Source of the DNA: Typha latifolia
Taxonomy: Eukaryota > Streptophyta > Magnoliopsida > Poales > Typhaceae
Direction: 5' to 3'
Length of the DNA: 64,000 nucleotides
Assembly: GCA_019914945.1 (NCBI GenBank)
Contig: CM034106.1
Location: 10,168,501 to 10,232,500 of the forward strand
Part shown: positions 11,815 to 26,180 of the stretch, one piece after another
Position numbering within the stretch: the first letter of the stretch is position 1
How the letters are laid out: each line of letters starts with the position of its first letter
Made by a program: the position numbers and the translations under genes
The notes under the pieces: model-generated
Seen by the model: the letters and a program-made list of their open reading frames with translations, nothing else
Databases searched by the model: none
What the model was told of the DNA's origin: nothing

Positions 11815-13293
11815 CTCTCTTATCTAAGCGCGAGCAGGATCCCAGTAGCCAGCCCACTCGCCTTCGCTCCACTCCACTCCACCGCCTAAGCCACTTCTCC
11901 GTGGTCTCGTCGCCTCCCGGTGAACAAAGGTGAGAAGTGCGGGTGTTCTTGCATCCGATCGAGGTTCCTTGTTCTTCTAGTTATAGTTATTGAGGTTTTT
12001 GTGCTCCGCGGTGGATTAGATTGATATATTATCCTGGATCTGACCACGACCGATGTTTTCAGTTTTTTATTCATTAGTGAATCGTGATGTTTTCACCCGT
12101 CCGCGCTTAGTTTTGTCGGTAAAATTTTGGGAGGTTTAGATTGGTAAAGTTGTCGAATGTGCGAAAGATTGGATGATTCTTTGCAGGAAAAGGGATTAAT
12201 TTTAGTAGTTGGAGTATGATTTCTTTATATAAACACCATTTCTCGAATCACAGAAGGCATAGTTAAGTATATGCAAGAAGAAGATTTTAGCTGGTTACGA
12301 TCAATTTCCCGATCCTTCATCCTTTTTTCTCTTTCCTTGAGTATTCCTTTGAAGGATGGATGATTTAGGTGGCGAATTGATCAGTGCAGGCATCGTTGTT
12401 TTATGCTCAGGAATGTTACGTTGAGATCCTCGTGGTTATTCTTTTTCCGTGTTCACGAAATATAATCGATTGATATAATAAGCATTTATGTGGTAGAGTA
12501 AGGTAATATTATGCCTCTACAGTAGGATCGCAGTTCCCTCTTGAGTTTGTATTCCGGAAAGATCAGGCCTCAGTATTCAGAAGATTTGTTAATCATGCTT
12601 CTTCACCTGACATGAGTAGTTAAGATTGTCCCAAGTTTTCGCTGAGAGAGCAGCTAGTAGAAAATGCACAAGATAAATAACAGAAGAAAACATTGCAGTG
12701 GTTTCTTCGGCATGGAAGATTATCCCAATTCTGAGCTTGCCGAGCTTAATGGATAAATTTAACGCGTAAAATTTCTAAGGCTTTTTTCTGGCCATCCCTG
12801 ACCTGTGATACACCCTATATGGATCATTTGCACTCTGTTTTTTTGTTCAAGTGAGAATAATGCTGGTAAGATTGAAAAAGAATGGTTGGCGAAAATGTCG
12901 ACAAAAGAAATACTTAAATAAACTTGATCTGCGTAATATGTTTGAGTACATCTGCACTTGCACATACATAAGATATAAAGACCAGAATCCAATTGCATTT
13001 TAAGATCTGCTTTTATTGCTGCGTACTGTTTAGTCTCTTAAGTCTATCTGTTTGGTGTGTGTATGCTTGTGAGTCGTGTGTATGTTATCAACACATCCAC
13101 CAAGGATGACTAGCAGACATATGCGAAAACCCTATTATAGAATAGTAAGTGGTATATCGTTAAACTATATGTGGTGCATATTTCTCGAGAATCTAGCATG
13201 CAAGGTTAATCCGCCAATCCTCTATGGTCTGCAAAGATTTGTTTTCTGGAAAACTGCTGAAATGACTTCTTCTGGCAGGTTTGATTATATATT
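11815..13293 (+). promoter_or_regulatory. Actin 5' UTR with 1.35-kb leader intron
   Basis: A C/T-rich leader ends at the donor AACAAAG|GTGAGA (11929/11930). The acceptor TTCTGGCAG is at 13271-13278, so the intron is 1349 nt and the second leader exon (13279-13293) is only 15 nt long, just before the ATG. A leader intron immediately upstream of the start codon is a known feature of plant actin genes and often raises expression. The 5' end of the leader is estimated. Confidence 0.75.
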
Positions 13294-15039
<1,746 letters not shown>

Positions 15040-16117
15040 ATCTTTTTTTTTTCTTTTGGGCTTCCAATTTCTGTATCTCCCTATATCTAGTAGTTGTATG
15101 GATTGAGAGACATGTTTGCTTGTTGGTTTGCCTTCTGAGCTTTTCAGTTCAGCTTTTACCTCCCAACTTTGTGTATGCCATATGACGTGTAATATTACCA
15201 TGTCAGTTCTTCATTTTATATGTAGTTTGAATTGGTGAAACCTTTTGTCCTTTGCAAACTTTATATCATCCTGAGATTTAGAGGAGAATATCATGTTGAT
15301 TGATGAGATATATGTGTTGGAGACACCACAGGGGATCCAGTCTTTCTTCATTTTTTTTCTTCGGTTTCAATCCAAATTCGGTTCGAACCTCCGGTGGTCT
15401 GAGGAAGATGCAAAATTCCGACCGGTAAAAGTCTTCCTTCGGCAGCTGCTTGGTTGGAGTAAGAAGAGGGTCACCCCACTTATTTATGATTGGTATCACC
15501 ATTGCCAGAGCAACCTCTGGGATTTAAACCATCAGTGTTAAGTTTAAGCCACCGAGGAGGGAGCTTTTCCGACTCCATTTTGGAGCTTTTAGGAGTAAGG
15601 TTACAGCCCCAATAATCTATGATATCCTAAGAATTATTGTCAAAAAAACAGAGACAGATTGGAAGCACTGTTAATTTGGAGCCGCCCCCGCGGTTACTTC
15701 AAAGCTTGATCAAAGAACGATCTGGCTATAAAGTCATTCAAAGCTTGATCAAAGAACCAGCGTGTGTTTATTGAAGGAGCAACAGAGTGGTATTAGTTTT
15801 GTATTGGACCAGCAAACTGCGTTTAGTTTATTGTTGTGTTTCCACTGCTAAATTATTGCACTATGATTTTTAGCACTTCTGAGAAATATTTATAATTAAA
15901 AGTAAACAAAATAAAAAATTCTTTCCTCTTTTTTTTCCTTGTCCATTGAGGGCCAAATTTGAAGGAGAATTTTCATGTAACAACCTACAAACAAATGAAT
16001 TTCCTTACCAGGTGCGTGTTTATGCAAGACTAGCCTAAAGTTAATCATACAAAGAAGAGACAGCAGAACCAGTGGAATGGTACAAAAGTTACAACTTGAA
16101 TTAAAACTTAAACCAAG
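15040..16117. other. Actin 3' UTR and intergenic DNA
   Basis: The first 200-250 bases are the probable actin 3' UTR. A short tandem duplication containing TCAAAGCTTGATCAAAGAAC lies at about 15700-15760. No further gene is seen. The 3' UTR of the VIT homologue enters from the right. Confidence 0.5.
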
Positions 16118-16813
16118 CTAAGCTGATGACACTTGCATGTTAAAAGCCAACCCAAATAGTCTAAGAACACCATAAGTAACCAACATTGCAAACCACCCTC
16201 CAATCAACACCCTAATTGCCGATTTGTACGCATTTGCACCCCCCAAGAACGCTCCCAAGGCACCAAACCCGGCTAAACCCAAACTACTCGCAGCACACAC
16301 CACCCCAACTCTTAGCCCCCACGACTTTATGAACCCCCCTGCCAAAAGAGGCAATACGGCACCGAGTGCAAAAGCCAACGCCGAAGCCGTCGCAGCCAGT
16401 AGTGGATTCGGCAACCTCCCCTTCTCAATTCCATCGGCTTCTCCACCACTCTCTAAGCTCTCCCTTTCCATGTGAGCCACTTCTATGTCATACTGGGCGT
16501 AGACTGACACGAATTCCCCGATGGCCATGCTGCATGCGCCGGCGACGAGGCCGGCGATGCCCGACACGAGCATCGCCTTCGCCGTATCGTTGACGGCGCC
16601 GACGCCGATCATTAGGGATGCGACGGAGACGAGGCCGTCGTTAGCGCCGAGGACGGCGGCGCGGAGCCACTGGGCTCGAGCCATGTAGTTGATGGAGTAC
16701 TCCGCCGTCTGGGTTAGCTCTGGTTCAGGTTGGATGGTGATCTTGGTGCATGGGCCATGCTCTGGATTAATGGTAGCATGGACATGGGAGCTAACGTGAG
16801 ATGACATGATCAT
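16118..16813 (-). CDS. Vacuolar iron transporter homologue (VIT/CCC1-like, nodulin-21 type)
   Basis: This single-exon gene encodes 231 residues from ATG 16813 (MIMSSHVSSHVHA). The VIT family block RAQWLRAAVLGANDGLVSVA opens the domain at about residue 46. The hydrophobic run ASLMIGVGAV, then VSGIAGLVAGACSMAIGEFV, SVYAQYDIE, and a C-terminal half with three more hydrophobic segments give about five membrane spans. The short, divergent loop instead of a long metal-binding insertion is typical of VTL proteins, which move iron or manganese into the vacuole. The frame is open upstream: an ATG at 16849 would add 12 hydrophobic residues, but it lies almost on the predicted transcription start after the TATA box at 16877-16884. 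The next ATG (16807) is also possible. Confidence 0.9.
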   Translation of the reverse strand: MIMSSHVSSHVHATINPEHGPCTKITIQPEPELTQTAEYSINYMARAQWLRAAVLGANDGLVSVASLMIGVGAVNDTAKAMLVSGIAGLVAGACSMAIGEFVSVYAQYDIEVAHMERESLESGGEADGIEKGRLPNPLLAATASALAFALGAVLPLLAGGFIKSWGLRVGVVCAASSLGLAGFGALGAFLGGANAYKSAIRVLIGGWFAMLVTYGVLRLFGLAFNMQVSSA

Positions 16814-16875
16814 AAATTGTAGGTAGAAATATAGAAAGAAGAGATGCATGAAGAACACACGCCCAGACGACTTGT

Positions 16876-16885
16876 ACTTATAAGC
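16876..16885 (-). promoter_or_regulatory. TATA box of the VIT homologue
   Basis: The minus strand reads CTTATAAGTAC about 60-70 bp before the preferred ATG. This places transcription start near 16845-16855 and disfavours the upstream ATG. Confidence 0.5.
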
Positions 16886-18700
16886 GAAACGTGAAGAAAG
16901 ATGCAATTAGTTGTTGGATTTGAACTTAAGAGCGGTTTTGGTTTAGCTCGTACACAGGATGCAATGAAACAGTTAGAGATTAATTATATAAGGAAAGTTA
17001 TCAAAACCACCATATTGTTTGCCTTTATTGTTATTTTATTCTACCATATGAACATTTATACTCATATATTTTACTTTCTAGTGTCTCAAAATAAATGTTT
17101 AAACAACTTATTTAATGGTATGAAAGTCATTTTGTAACTATCCTAAAGTTAGGTCATGTAAAATGATACATATTTATTTGATAGGATGTGAATGATAATA
17201 AAGATTTTATATATAAAAAAATTTATAATTATTTATTAATTTATTAGTTTTAATTTTTGTTTAGTGTCACACATTTGACCTTCGATTACTCAAATATAGA
17301 AAGGCGCGTGGCCACCACGCGAAAGGGCCACCTTTTAGCGATTAAGAAGTACAATCAATTGATTGGCATTTGGTATGAGCACGTCTCTTGGTATTATATT
17401 CAATCGATTAAAAAAGAAATTGATAGAGTAGAATAAATTGAGTGTCGAGCTAATTTGAAGTAGCTGTCATCTGATCTGAGGCATCTCTTTGACTTTCTTT
17501 TATATTTTGTTATTATTGATTAAGAGATGATGAATGGGGCTACTTGGGATCATTGTGTTCACAAATTTCAAGTTGATTTTTTTAATGTCTACATATACAA
17601 GCGAATTATCAAGTTATCTGAGATTTCCTGTTGGGGATGAAATAGAAATCTTACTCCCTCCCCTCACAAGAATTTACTGATATATGTTGCTAACCGCCCC
17701 CTTTTACATTTCTACTATCTTAATATAATAGGATAATTCTATTTAAGCTCGTAATCTATCGCATTTTTTATATATATATTATTTTTAGTACGCGGAGATC
17801 TTTTAAATTATTCTAGACTTTTCAAATTCCTCTTCTATTAGTTTTTTACTGTATTTTCTATCCAAAAGGTAAATTGTTGCATGACACACACATGAATATA
17901 TTTATAATTCTTATACTCTTATTTTTTAGAAAAGAAAGGAAGATAAATATTAATGTAGACATAAACGAGAATAAGATATTTTCAATAATTTAGAGAGTTT
18001 ATATATATAAAAAAAAAGTTCTTGACGTATATATAAAAAAAAAACCATAGTTAAGGAGGTCTAGATAAACTTATTTCTAATATAATTGGTTTCAACCCTT
18101 TCTCCTATTAACTAAAAAAAGTCTGCATATATACTTTAGACCCCCAAAAAAAATTCTTGTTTTGCAATGAATTATATCTGGAAGTGCATTTTCATCAGAA
18201 GAAAATGAAAGGTTGAGGATATTCTTTGCGGATGAATAAGGTATTTTTGTGAATATAATCTGAAAAGGTCAAATGTATAAGTCAATTTGAAAACATACGA
18301 AACATGAAGGTTGTTAGGATGAAACGAAAATATAATGTTGAACTGCAACAAAAATACACGAAAAAATCATGGATTAAATCGCTTGGATATCACCTCGTAG
18401 AATTAGAGTGCCTAATCATATGCGTCCACTTGCAATGAGAAATAGAATGAGCAACGATATATTCACAAGTTCCCAAATGGGGAAAAAATTATTTATCAGT
18501 GAAATTAAGTGGCAATTTGTACAGTTCTTGTGCAACTTCGGTGATTGGGTTCATGTGCAAGGTCACATCCTCTATAAAGCTTCACCGGTTTAGATTGCAG
18601 ATCTGTATCACAAAAAGTTAGCTTCAATAGAATCCTTTAATCTTGTATTCTTCTGAAAGGCATCAGCAGCTATATCCTTCTATAATTTTTGTGCAACTGA
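16886..18700. other. AT-rich intergenic region, no gene seen
   Basis: Mostly low-complexity A/T sequence with short AT runs (for example near 17770 and 18000). The last 100-200 bases are probably the ATG13 3' UTR. Confidence 0.5.
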
Positions 18701-21700
18701 TCATTGTAACTGAGTTCCACTCTTGGAAAGAAGGATCTCTTTTATTTCTTTGTAGCTCTGAAGCTCCCTAAGTGCATCAGATGTTTTCCTGGACATGGAA
18801 AAGCTTGAGGTGCTACTTTCCCCGTTAAACTCAGATTTTGGAGACTGAGATGAAGAACAGTGGTCTCGTAGAGAAGGGGCTCTCTTCAACATCTGGACAA
18901 GAATGCCAACTGCTGCATCTTGTGATTTGTAGGATGATGCACCTGAGTGACCAAATTCTGGTGTTTCCCTCCCATCAGCACTTCTATCAGCGTAATATAT
19001 GGACGTTAAATTGAGAAATCTAAATGGTGTAATACAAATTAAATCTTAATAAATTGATGTACTGGATTGTAGCCAGTTCTAATAATTGAATATTTCTTGA
19101 TACATCTTAGTTAGTTATGCGCAAGTTTCTGAAAATGGGTCTGTAATGAAGAAAGTCAACAAGCATGGCACATAATATCTATAGTATGCTTTAGTTTCCC
19201 TTTATCCATCTACTGCCACCACATTGTTTGAAATCTCATACATTATCTTGTTGCATGAATGTGAGATAAGAATGGGCAGTTAAAGGGAATATGGCATGAT
19301 ATATACTGAAACTGCAATTCTGAAAGAATCTAAACCACAGCTTCTGTACATCGATTCACACATCAGTATCAAGTAAGAGGAAGAACATTCCACAAATTCA
19401 TGTGACATTAAAGTGAAAGTAGGGAGATATAGTACTGGTAAATGATAAGTAGAATTACTTAAAGTAAGCTCATGAACAATGATAATATGAAATTTTAACA
19501 ATCAGCTTCAGAAACAAATAACAGCAGATCAGATGACTCAATCAATAGGCCTGGAAGTGTCCATTTCAGTGAATCAAAGTTTAAACCCACCAGCGCACAA
19601 TTTAGTGATATTTCCTTTTAGAAAATCCATTAGAAGAAAAATAATTTAGTTTTGTAAATTGAGGATCCAACAAGTGTGTGAACAAGTTTTACCAATCTTG
19701 TAAGAAGCACTGATTTAGTTTTGTATGGTGACTAATCCTCCCACAGTGAATCTTGCTTTTTGAACCTTTAAATTTAAAACATCATATAGAGGAACAGGCT
19801 CAGAGATGATTTTATTAGTAGTGTGCATAATCGCAATTAAATAGGTATGCCTACTGTAAAAGACAATTCTTGTGGGCCAACAACTTTATGTCAAGAAGCC
19901 ATATCTTATTCTTCTATGTGTGCTTCTGGAGTAAAAAAAGATCACTCTTAGATTATGAAAGTGTAACATGCCCAATAAATCTTCAACCAGTAACTCCCAT
20001 CGGAGTGCCAACCTAGCATCATTGGAAACAGATGATAAGCATCTATTGAAATAAGAAAAGAATTTTGATCGAGAATTAAATCCATACGTCCAGATCCTGA
20101 ACCCAAAAGTTCCTGGAACATAATTTCATTTGCCAAAACCTACATTAGGATAAGGCAGAATGCTGAATGAATAAAGAGGTACACATTCTGTAGCATCACA
20201 ATCTTCTCTAGGTGGCAACTCTAGAATAAACCATAAATTCCCTTTAAATCTATTGCAGATACTAAAAGGGCAGCAAAAGAAGAATGTAGAAATATCTAGA
20301 CTAGCATATTAATCAAGTGAGAGTGGAATATTACCTAGTTTGAGAATCTGATATATCAACATCATCCACAGCAAAAGGATAAGAAAAATCTGCATCATCA
20401 AGATCATCTTGCATAGATAATCTGCTTGAACTTCTTGAAAATCCAAAGTTTGGTGAACCACCAGAAGACAACACACCAGAAAACCTTTCAGAATCATCCC
20501 TGACATCCTTAAACGCCTATAATTATTCCAAAATAATCACAGGATGAGGACTGGTAGAATTCACATATTAGAAGATGACAGAAATGAATCTAGATCATAT
20601 ACTTGTATTACTTAAGTACAGATGTTGCACCTTTCTGAAGAGAGGACCTCTATATTGACGCTAGGGATATACTTCATACATGATCCTTTGAGCAACATTA
20701 AAACAATAGCTGGTTACCCATCGCATATTTCTTTAAAGAAAAAAGTTACTACGATGTAATTGTCAAGTTCTACAAGAACCATCTGTCTTCGGCATAAGAC
20801 TGATCAAAGGAGAACAGAATTTTACCAAGTTCTCCAAGTATCTCTTTATTCAACTAAATACTGGAAGTCTAGATTGAGAAAGCATCTTAGATCTCTGAAA
20901 TGTCTACGATGTGAACCAACTTTTCGTGTAGCCTCACAGTTCTTATCAGGAAATCTAGAAGTAAATTTTAAACACCCACAAGCATTACTGTCATTTTCAA
21001 TCTTCTACTCTCACACCAAAGTCCTCTTCAATGTCATCCTAATACTGAAAGAAAGGTTCTAGTCATCTCAAAGTGTAATCTACCTACAATTTCAATAGAT
21101 TAGCCTTACCATTCGTTCTCATCTTATACCTCTGTAATGGCTATAACCAAGCAACAGACAAGAAATTCTCCAATTAGCGAATCATCTACAATACATAAAC
21201 TGGAGCTAACAATTACCTTCTGAGATAAATTTGAATTCAACGCTTCCGGCTTCCTAATCGATCTACTCTCCAAAGGAGACCCCTGCATTGAATGATCCAC
21301 TCTCATACTCCTCGGGGAAGGAGGCGGCAAACAGCTTCTAGTCGGCTCCGAATAGTTAGGACTGCGATACGCCTGTCCCTTCCCTATCACCCTCTGTGGT
21401 ATGCTCACAGGCATGGTCTCAGATCGCAACCGCGTCTGCATAGAGTTACCCCCAAACGCCAGCGGGGACGGTGTTGGCGAAACCGAGAACGGCGGCGGTG
21501 AGAGCTTAATGTCATCAAAACCAAATCTTTCCTTCCTAATTGCCATCGGCGCACCTGTCCAGCTATGCGGGCGATCAGCTCTTCGCGGAAAAGAGGATGG
21601 GAATGCTCTCATCGGATCCGCCGAAGGGCTGCCGACGTAGTCAGCGATAAGAATCGGCGGTGGTGGCGGAGAGACCTCCAACCTGAACTCCGCGAGGCTC

Positions 21701-22287
21701 CGGCGATAGTTCACGGATACAATCAACTGCCCGAACTGCGTCTCCACGGGAGTGAAGCAATGCAGCCTCATCGCAGCCTCCTCCCCCCGCGAGAATGGCT
21801 CGGCGAAGGAGGCGATCCGATAGTTTATCCCGTAGTTGTAGGATTGAGGAGCCGACGCGGATAGCAATCGGAACAACCGATAAGCGGGAATAAGACGAAG
21901 GAATAAGTAGAGAGAGCGGAGGAGGACTATCGACTTCTTGTAGGTTTTCTTGACGATGAGAGGGTTGGGATTGGAGGAGGTATCCCGCGAGGGCTCGCAT
22001 TGGACAACCCACCGCTCGATGATGGAGTCGGGGGACTTGTGGCCGTCATCGAGGGGTGAGAGGACGATGTCGACGATAAGTGGATCGAAGACCCCGTGGG
22101 GTTGCTCGAGGGCGGAAGGAGGATCGCCGAGGGCGAGGTGGAACCAGCGATCTCGCTTGCCGAGGCGGATAGGGGAGGAGGAATAATTATGCGGGATCCG
22201 GGCGGATAAGATGGCGTGGAGGGTTTTGAGGTGGAATTGGGATATGATTTGCTCCGTTGTTCGGCCGGAGTCGGATAAGAGGGCCAT
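18701..22287 (-). CDS. ATG13: Autophagy-related protein 13 (ATG13)
   Basis: Three coding exons, 22287-21217, 20516-20335 and 18983-18701, give 511 residues, with junction phases 0 and 2 and GT-AG introns. The N-terminal half is the HORMA region: EQIISQFHLKTLHAILSARI, then YKKSIVLLRSLYLFLRLIPA, NYRIASFAEPF and FGQLIVSVNYR. A Ser/Pro-rich disordered middle follows. Exon 2 holds the plant-conserved SGVLSSGGSPNFGFSRSSSR and DDLDDADFSYPFAVDDVD. The C-terminus carries SQDAAVGILVQMLKRAP and SRKTSDALRELQSYKEIKEI. ATG13 is the regulatory partner of the ATG1 kinase and starts autophagosome formation under nutrient control through TOR. The frame is open upstream but has no ATG, so MALLSDSG at 22287 is the start. 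A two-codon uORF precedes it. The protein is shorter than Arabidopsis ATG13a (about 600). Confidence 0.93.
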
Positions 22288-22349
22288 GGGGTTTGGATAA
22301 GAGGGGGAATAAGAGGAGGAATAAGAGGGGCGGGGGGAAGAATAATCAA

Positions 22350-22358
22350 TCAATCCAT
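22350..22358 (-). promoter_or_regulatory. Minimal upstream ORF (ATG-GAT-TGA) before ATG13
   Basis: The transcript strand reads TTCGCCATGGATTGATTG. The ATG is in a strong context (GCC before, G after) and terminates after a single further codon, 62 nt before the ATG13 start in another frame. It may throttle or gate translation of ATG13. Confidence 0.45.
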
Positions 22359-22399
22359 GGCGAAGAGAGAAGGCGTGAGAGGGAGGGAGTTTGGAGATT

Positions 22400-23053
22400 G
22401 ATTAAGATGATTAATCCCAAGGGCAATTAATAAGCTTTATGGTTAGTTATTGGATTGGGTAAACACGAAACTGGAGGAGAATCTTGAGAAGATCTGGTAT
22501 TCGAAATTGTAGAAGATGTTTATATACATATACATAATACATTGCCTCTGGGCTCCCTGGGTTTCCGTAAAGCAAGAACGATACGTACGTCGATCTCATG
22601 ACGTGACTTAGTTTGATATTAACTTGTCTTACACTATTTGCGAATTAAAATTTTGCCTTCCAAAGTTTTTGTCATCTAATCGACCCACCGGCCGGAATGT
22701 ATAGGTTAGCTAACATGACAAGCCACACTCTACTAAGTCATGCTAAATACTCTTTATAACTTCTCCTAATTATAAGTAATTCCTCACGTCTTGACTACTC
22801 ACTACGTTGGATGGACCCCACTCGTGCCACGTCCTGCTTGACTACAATAATGCCTCTCTCTTACTTCAAAGCTTCTCTTCGATCAAAAAAGTAAAAGGAA
22901 AACGTAGTCAAGCTTCTCGGTCTGGTAAAGATTTCAGTAGTAAAAAGCGAACTTGACTTAAATCTCAAAAATAGCAACAAACGACGGGCCGCGGGCCAGT
23001 GTTCCAGAACGCGTTTCCCCAAAGGCCTCGTTTTTCCCGAGGAAGGAAACGTC
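22400..23053. other. ATG13 promoter side and ATL 3' flank
   Basis: This is the region between the ATG13 leader and the 3' end of the ATL gene. The only ORFs are antisense shadows of the ATL exon. No other gene is seen. Confidence 0.5.
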
Positions 23054-23566
23054 TTACGGTCCCTCCGGGGGGAGGCCGGGGGAACGGCACGGAGCGCGGC
23101 AGGTGGGGCAGGAGAAACGGGAAACGAGCCAAGCCTCGACGCAGGCGGCGTGGAAGCCGTGGTTGCACGTGGGCAGCACGCGGACGCGGTCCCCCACGAC
23201 GAACTCCGACAGGCAGATGGGGCACTCTGCCTCCTCCGCCGCCATCTTCACCCCCGCCGAGAACAACAACGAGTTCGCCGCAGCCTCCGCCGTCGCGTAG
23301 GAAGCTGGCTGCTCCTCTCTCTTGGCCATGTCGGGGAGAGGAGGAGAAAGAGGAGGAGGATGCTGGCGGCGGCGGAGGAGGCGGGCGACGGCGTGGAGTG
23401 AGAAGGCGAGGAGGGTGGCGCAGACGAGGATGATGAGGACGGTGACCATGTTGGCGTCGAAGTCCTTGGCGTTCGAGTATGGGGTCCACTTGGGGGATGG
23501 GATAGGATGATATGGAAGAGGAGGTGAGGTAGTATTGGTGGTGGTGTTTATGGGTGGAGGTTTCAT
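23054..23566 (-). CDS. RING-H2 finger E3 ligase, ATL family
   Basis: This single-exon gene encodes 170 residues from ATG 23566 ([13 protein letters not shown]). A Pro/Thr-rich N-terminus is followed by one membrane span at about residues 38-58 ([17 protein letters not shown]), a basic stretch ARLLRRR, and the RING-H2 domain at about 113-158. The zinc ligands are visible as [13 protein letters not shown] and CPTC. An N-terminal membrane anchor with a single RING-H2 and no introns defines the ATL class, which ubiquitinates target proteins at membranes, often in defence or hormone responses. The short linker before the RING ([10 protein letters not shown]) is usual. The frame is open far upstream, but a TATA box at about 23630 makes this ATG the sensible start. 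Confidence 0.92.
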   Translation of the reverse strand: MKPPPINTTTNTTSPPLPYHPIPSPKWTPYSNAKDFDANMVTVLIILVCATLLAFSLHAVARLLRRRQHPPPLSPPLPDMAKREEQPASYATAEAAANSLLFSAGVKMAAEEAECPICLSEFVVGDRVRVLPTCNHGFHAACVEAWLVSRFSCPTCRAPCRSPGLPPEGP

Positions 23567-23627
23567 GGTGTGGTTTTTGGTGTGAGAGCGTGGGAGAAGG
23601 CGAGAGGGGAACGAGTCATAGGTTGAT

Positions 23628-23639
23628 GGATATATAATC
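23628..23639 (-). promoter_or_regulatory. TATA box of the ATL gene
   Basis: The minus strand reads GATTATATATCC about 65 bp before the ATG, consistent with a leader of about 35 nt. Confidence 0.55.
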
Positions 23640-25957
23640 TCTTTTCTTTTTCTTTCTTTTTTTTTATATATAACTTTAGAGCCTGTAGGCTGCACTCTAC
23701 AGTCGTCTAGTCCTTTTAAGAACGTCTTCCTCTTCTTTTTAAGAAAAATTCTGTAGACGACCATTTTTACTAAATTATAATTAAACAAAAGAATAGTATT
23801 AAGTACATAATGAGTAGATACAAGCACTCAAACACAATTAGATTTCTATTTGACCACCTTCGACAATGCCATAGAAGAAGCACAATATGAGACTTGTAAT
23901 AATATACCAGTCTTGATATCACACAAGTACAAAAGGAGTAGAGTTCTGTAGATCCATCAAGATCATATGATTATCCAATCCTCTCATCAACCCCCAATAC
24001 ACAGCTACAAAACCGACAAGGAGGCAAACAGGGCTTCAGAACCCACCAGAGAAGAAAAGAAATAAAAGAACAAATAAATAGAAACAAAAAAAAGGAAAAG
24101 AACGGAGCAGCAGCATTGTATAGGATGGTAAGTAGGCGGCACAGGCGTTGAAATTGCATGGAAAGGGGAGATGAACGGAGGCTGTCTATGACCGGCATAG
24201 TATTTTTCAGGTCTGTCCTTTCTAAAACACAGGACATTCTGATCAATGATACGATACTTTTGCGCAATCAGGCCAAAAAAATAGACTATAATGGGCCAAA
24301 TCTAGTCAGATACAATGAGTTTAGTGTTTTATGTGCACAATTACACAAATCCCTCCTACATTTGCTTGGGGCTTTAAAATCCCCAGTCTCTTAACCACTT
24401 TTACGAATTCGATAGAGGTATGATTTAATCGTCAAGTAGTGCTACAGATCTTTTGTAGTTTATTTGTGAATGTATCCGGTGAGTGGGAATTTAATTAACT
24501 GGAACCCCCCATATTTGGTAGTAGTTCCCCACATTGCATTATTGGATCCAACTTACAAAGGCTGTGGCTGATAGAATAATAATGCTTCCCTTCGTACATC
24601 CACCCACTCACTGAGAACAGGGAATGCTCATTGTTTCCATGCCAACTACTATGCACTAGCATCACTGCATGGCCCATTAATCATCAACACAAAATCTGAT
24701 GCTCAAATATCTCAGCAGTTTTGGCTGAAATTAATCTATATATATGAAGTGCAACTCCAAGCTACACGATCATCGAGTACTAGTTCTCAACATTTGGATG
24801 CCATGCATCTTGTTATTATCACTATCCTACCTAATTAGATACCAAGTTCCAATACTATCGTGAGAGTATCATAGCCATGGTCACACAAAAGTCCCGTGAG
24901 AAAACCTGCAGCTTGGTGAAGAAAGGCATGATTCCATCCATTCCACTACTACTTACTATGGTTCACGAGCTACCCTGCAGCATTCAACAACTCCACCAGG
25001 ATTCAGTAGAAACTAACTACTCCGGATGGTTATACTTGGAGCATGCATAACACCTACTCGCCATCTCTAGCAAAAGAAATTGACTAAATATTTGATATAT
25101 ATATATATAAGTACTTTTTTCGTATTGTAAAGTTAACTATTTATCAATCAATTTAATAAAGATCTAACTATTAATATTCTTAAGGGTATAATAGGAATGT
25201 AGAAAATTTAAAAGATATTACCGGTTTAATATGTAATTATTATTTTTTAAATATATTATATTATATATTATTTTTTTGACAATTATATTATCGTAATATT
25301 TTATTAAGTAAAAGACATATATAGACTTAATTGAGAGCAATGTATATATATCAAAATAAGAGTATTGATATCTTTTTATAATTAACTTTACGAAAGTTTA
25401 AATAAATTTTATCTCTTTAATTATTTTTTATTATTTACATATATCTCTAGTTAGTTTGAGATTGATTTAAATTAAATTTAATAATAGATAGAGATAGAGA
25501 ATCATATTTAAATTGAGATCTATCTCCAAAGAATCAAATTTAAATTATTTAGTATTAAATAATAACTCTTATAATTAAGGCATAATCATATTTATCACAA
25601 TCATATCTAGAGAAATTTTAACAAAAGAAAAGAACGTATAATCGAAAAGTTAAACACGCTTAATAAAATCTTCTTGACTAATATGCTATTTTTTTTATAT
25701 ATAATGTAGTTTTGGAAGTGGTACAGGATATGAAAACTAGTTTAAGATTATAATTATTAAAGGGATATTAAAGTATTTGCCTATTATGTGAAACTGCATT
25801 CAACTTTTAATGCCTTAAAAAAATCTAATTTTAACCTAACAATTTGAAAAATATATAGAAAAATAGAATATCTAAAATACCACTATTCGGATTTTCATTC
25901 TAAGACTGGTTTCCTTTTTAATTTTTACCAATCTTAAGAAACTTAATTAGAGGTATT

Positions 25958-26133
25958 AAGTTATTTTGTATTTACATCTATATATATATATATATGACAC
26001 TAATTTTTTATTGAGATAACTAACGCCAGGATATGTAAGACACTAAAATAAAATACACGAGTTAAATGATAATATAGGTAAGGTAAGATATTTTTATGAT
26101 AATATAAGTTAAGACATTAAGTTATTTTGTATT

Positions 26134-26170
<37 letters not shown>

Positions 26171-26180
26171 CAGTAAAATG
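25958..26180. repeat. Direct duplication ending in (AT)n tracts
   Basis: The phrase TTAAGTTATTTTGTATTTAC followed by an (AT)n run and ATGACA occurs at about 25958-25998 and again at about 26108-26172. The second copy has the longer AT tract. Between them, ATGATAATATA also repeats. Confidence 0.8.

Noticed and set aside
19948..20136. An extra ATG13 exon at 19948-20136 (starts MANEIMFQELLGSG)
   Set aside because: Joining exon 2 (20335) directly to 18983 keeps frame and gives the family's conserved text. Including this block is not needed and it ends in a stop.
22965..23510. Long GC-rich open frames overlapping the ATL gene in other frames and on the + strand
   Set aside because: They are shadows of the GC-rich ATL exon. 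They have repetitive Arg/Pro/Gly composition and no family match, while the ATL frame has intact RING ligands.
24130..25060. Possible microRNA or structured RNA in the more even-composition part of the gene desert
   Set aside because: I compared it by eye with common conserved plant microRNAs and saw no match, and no convincing long hairpin.
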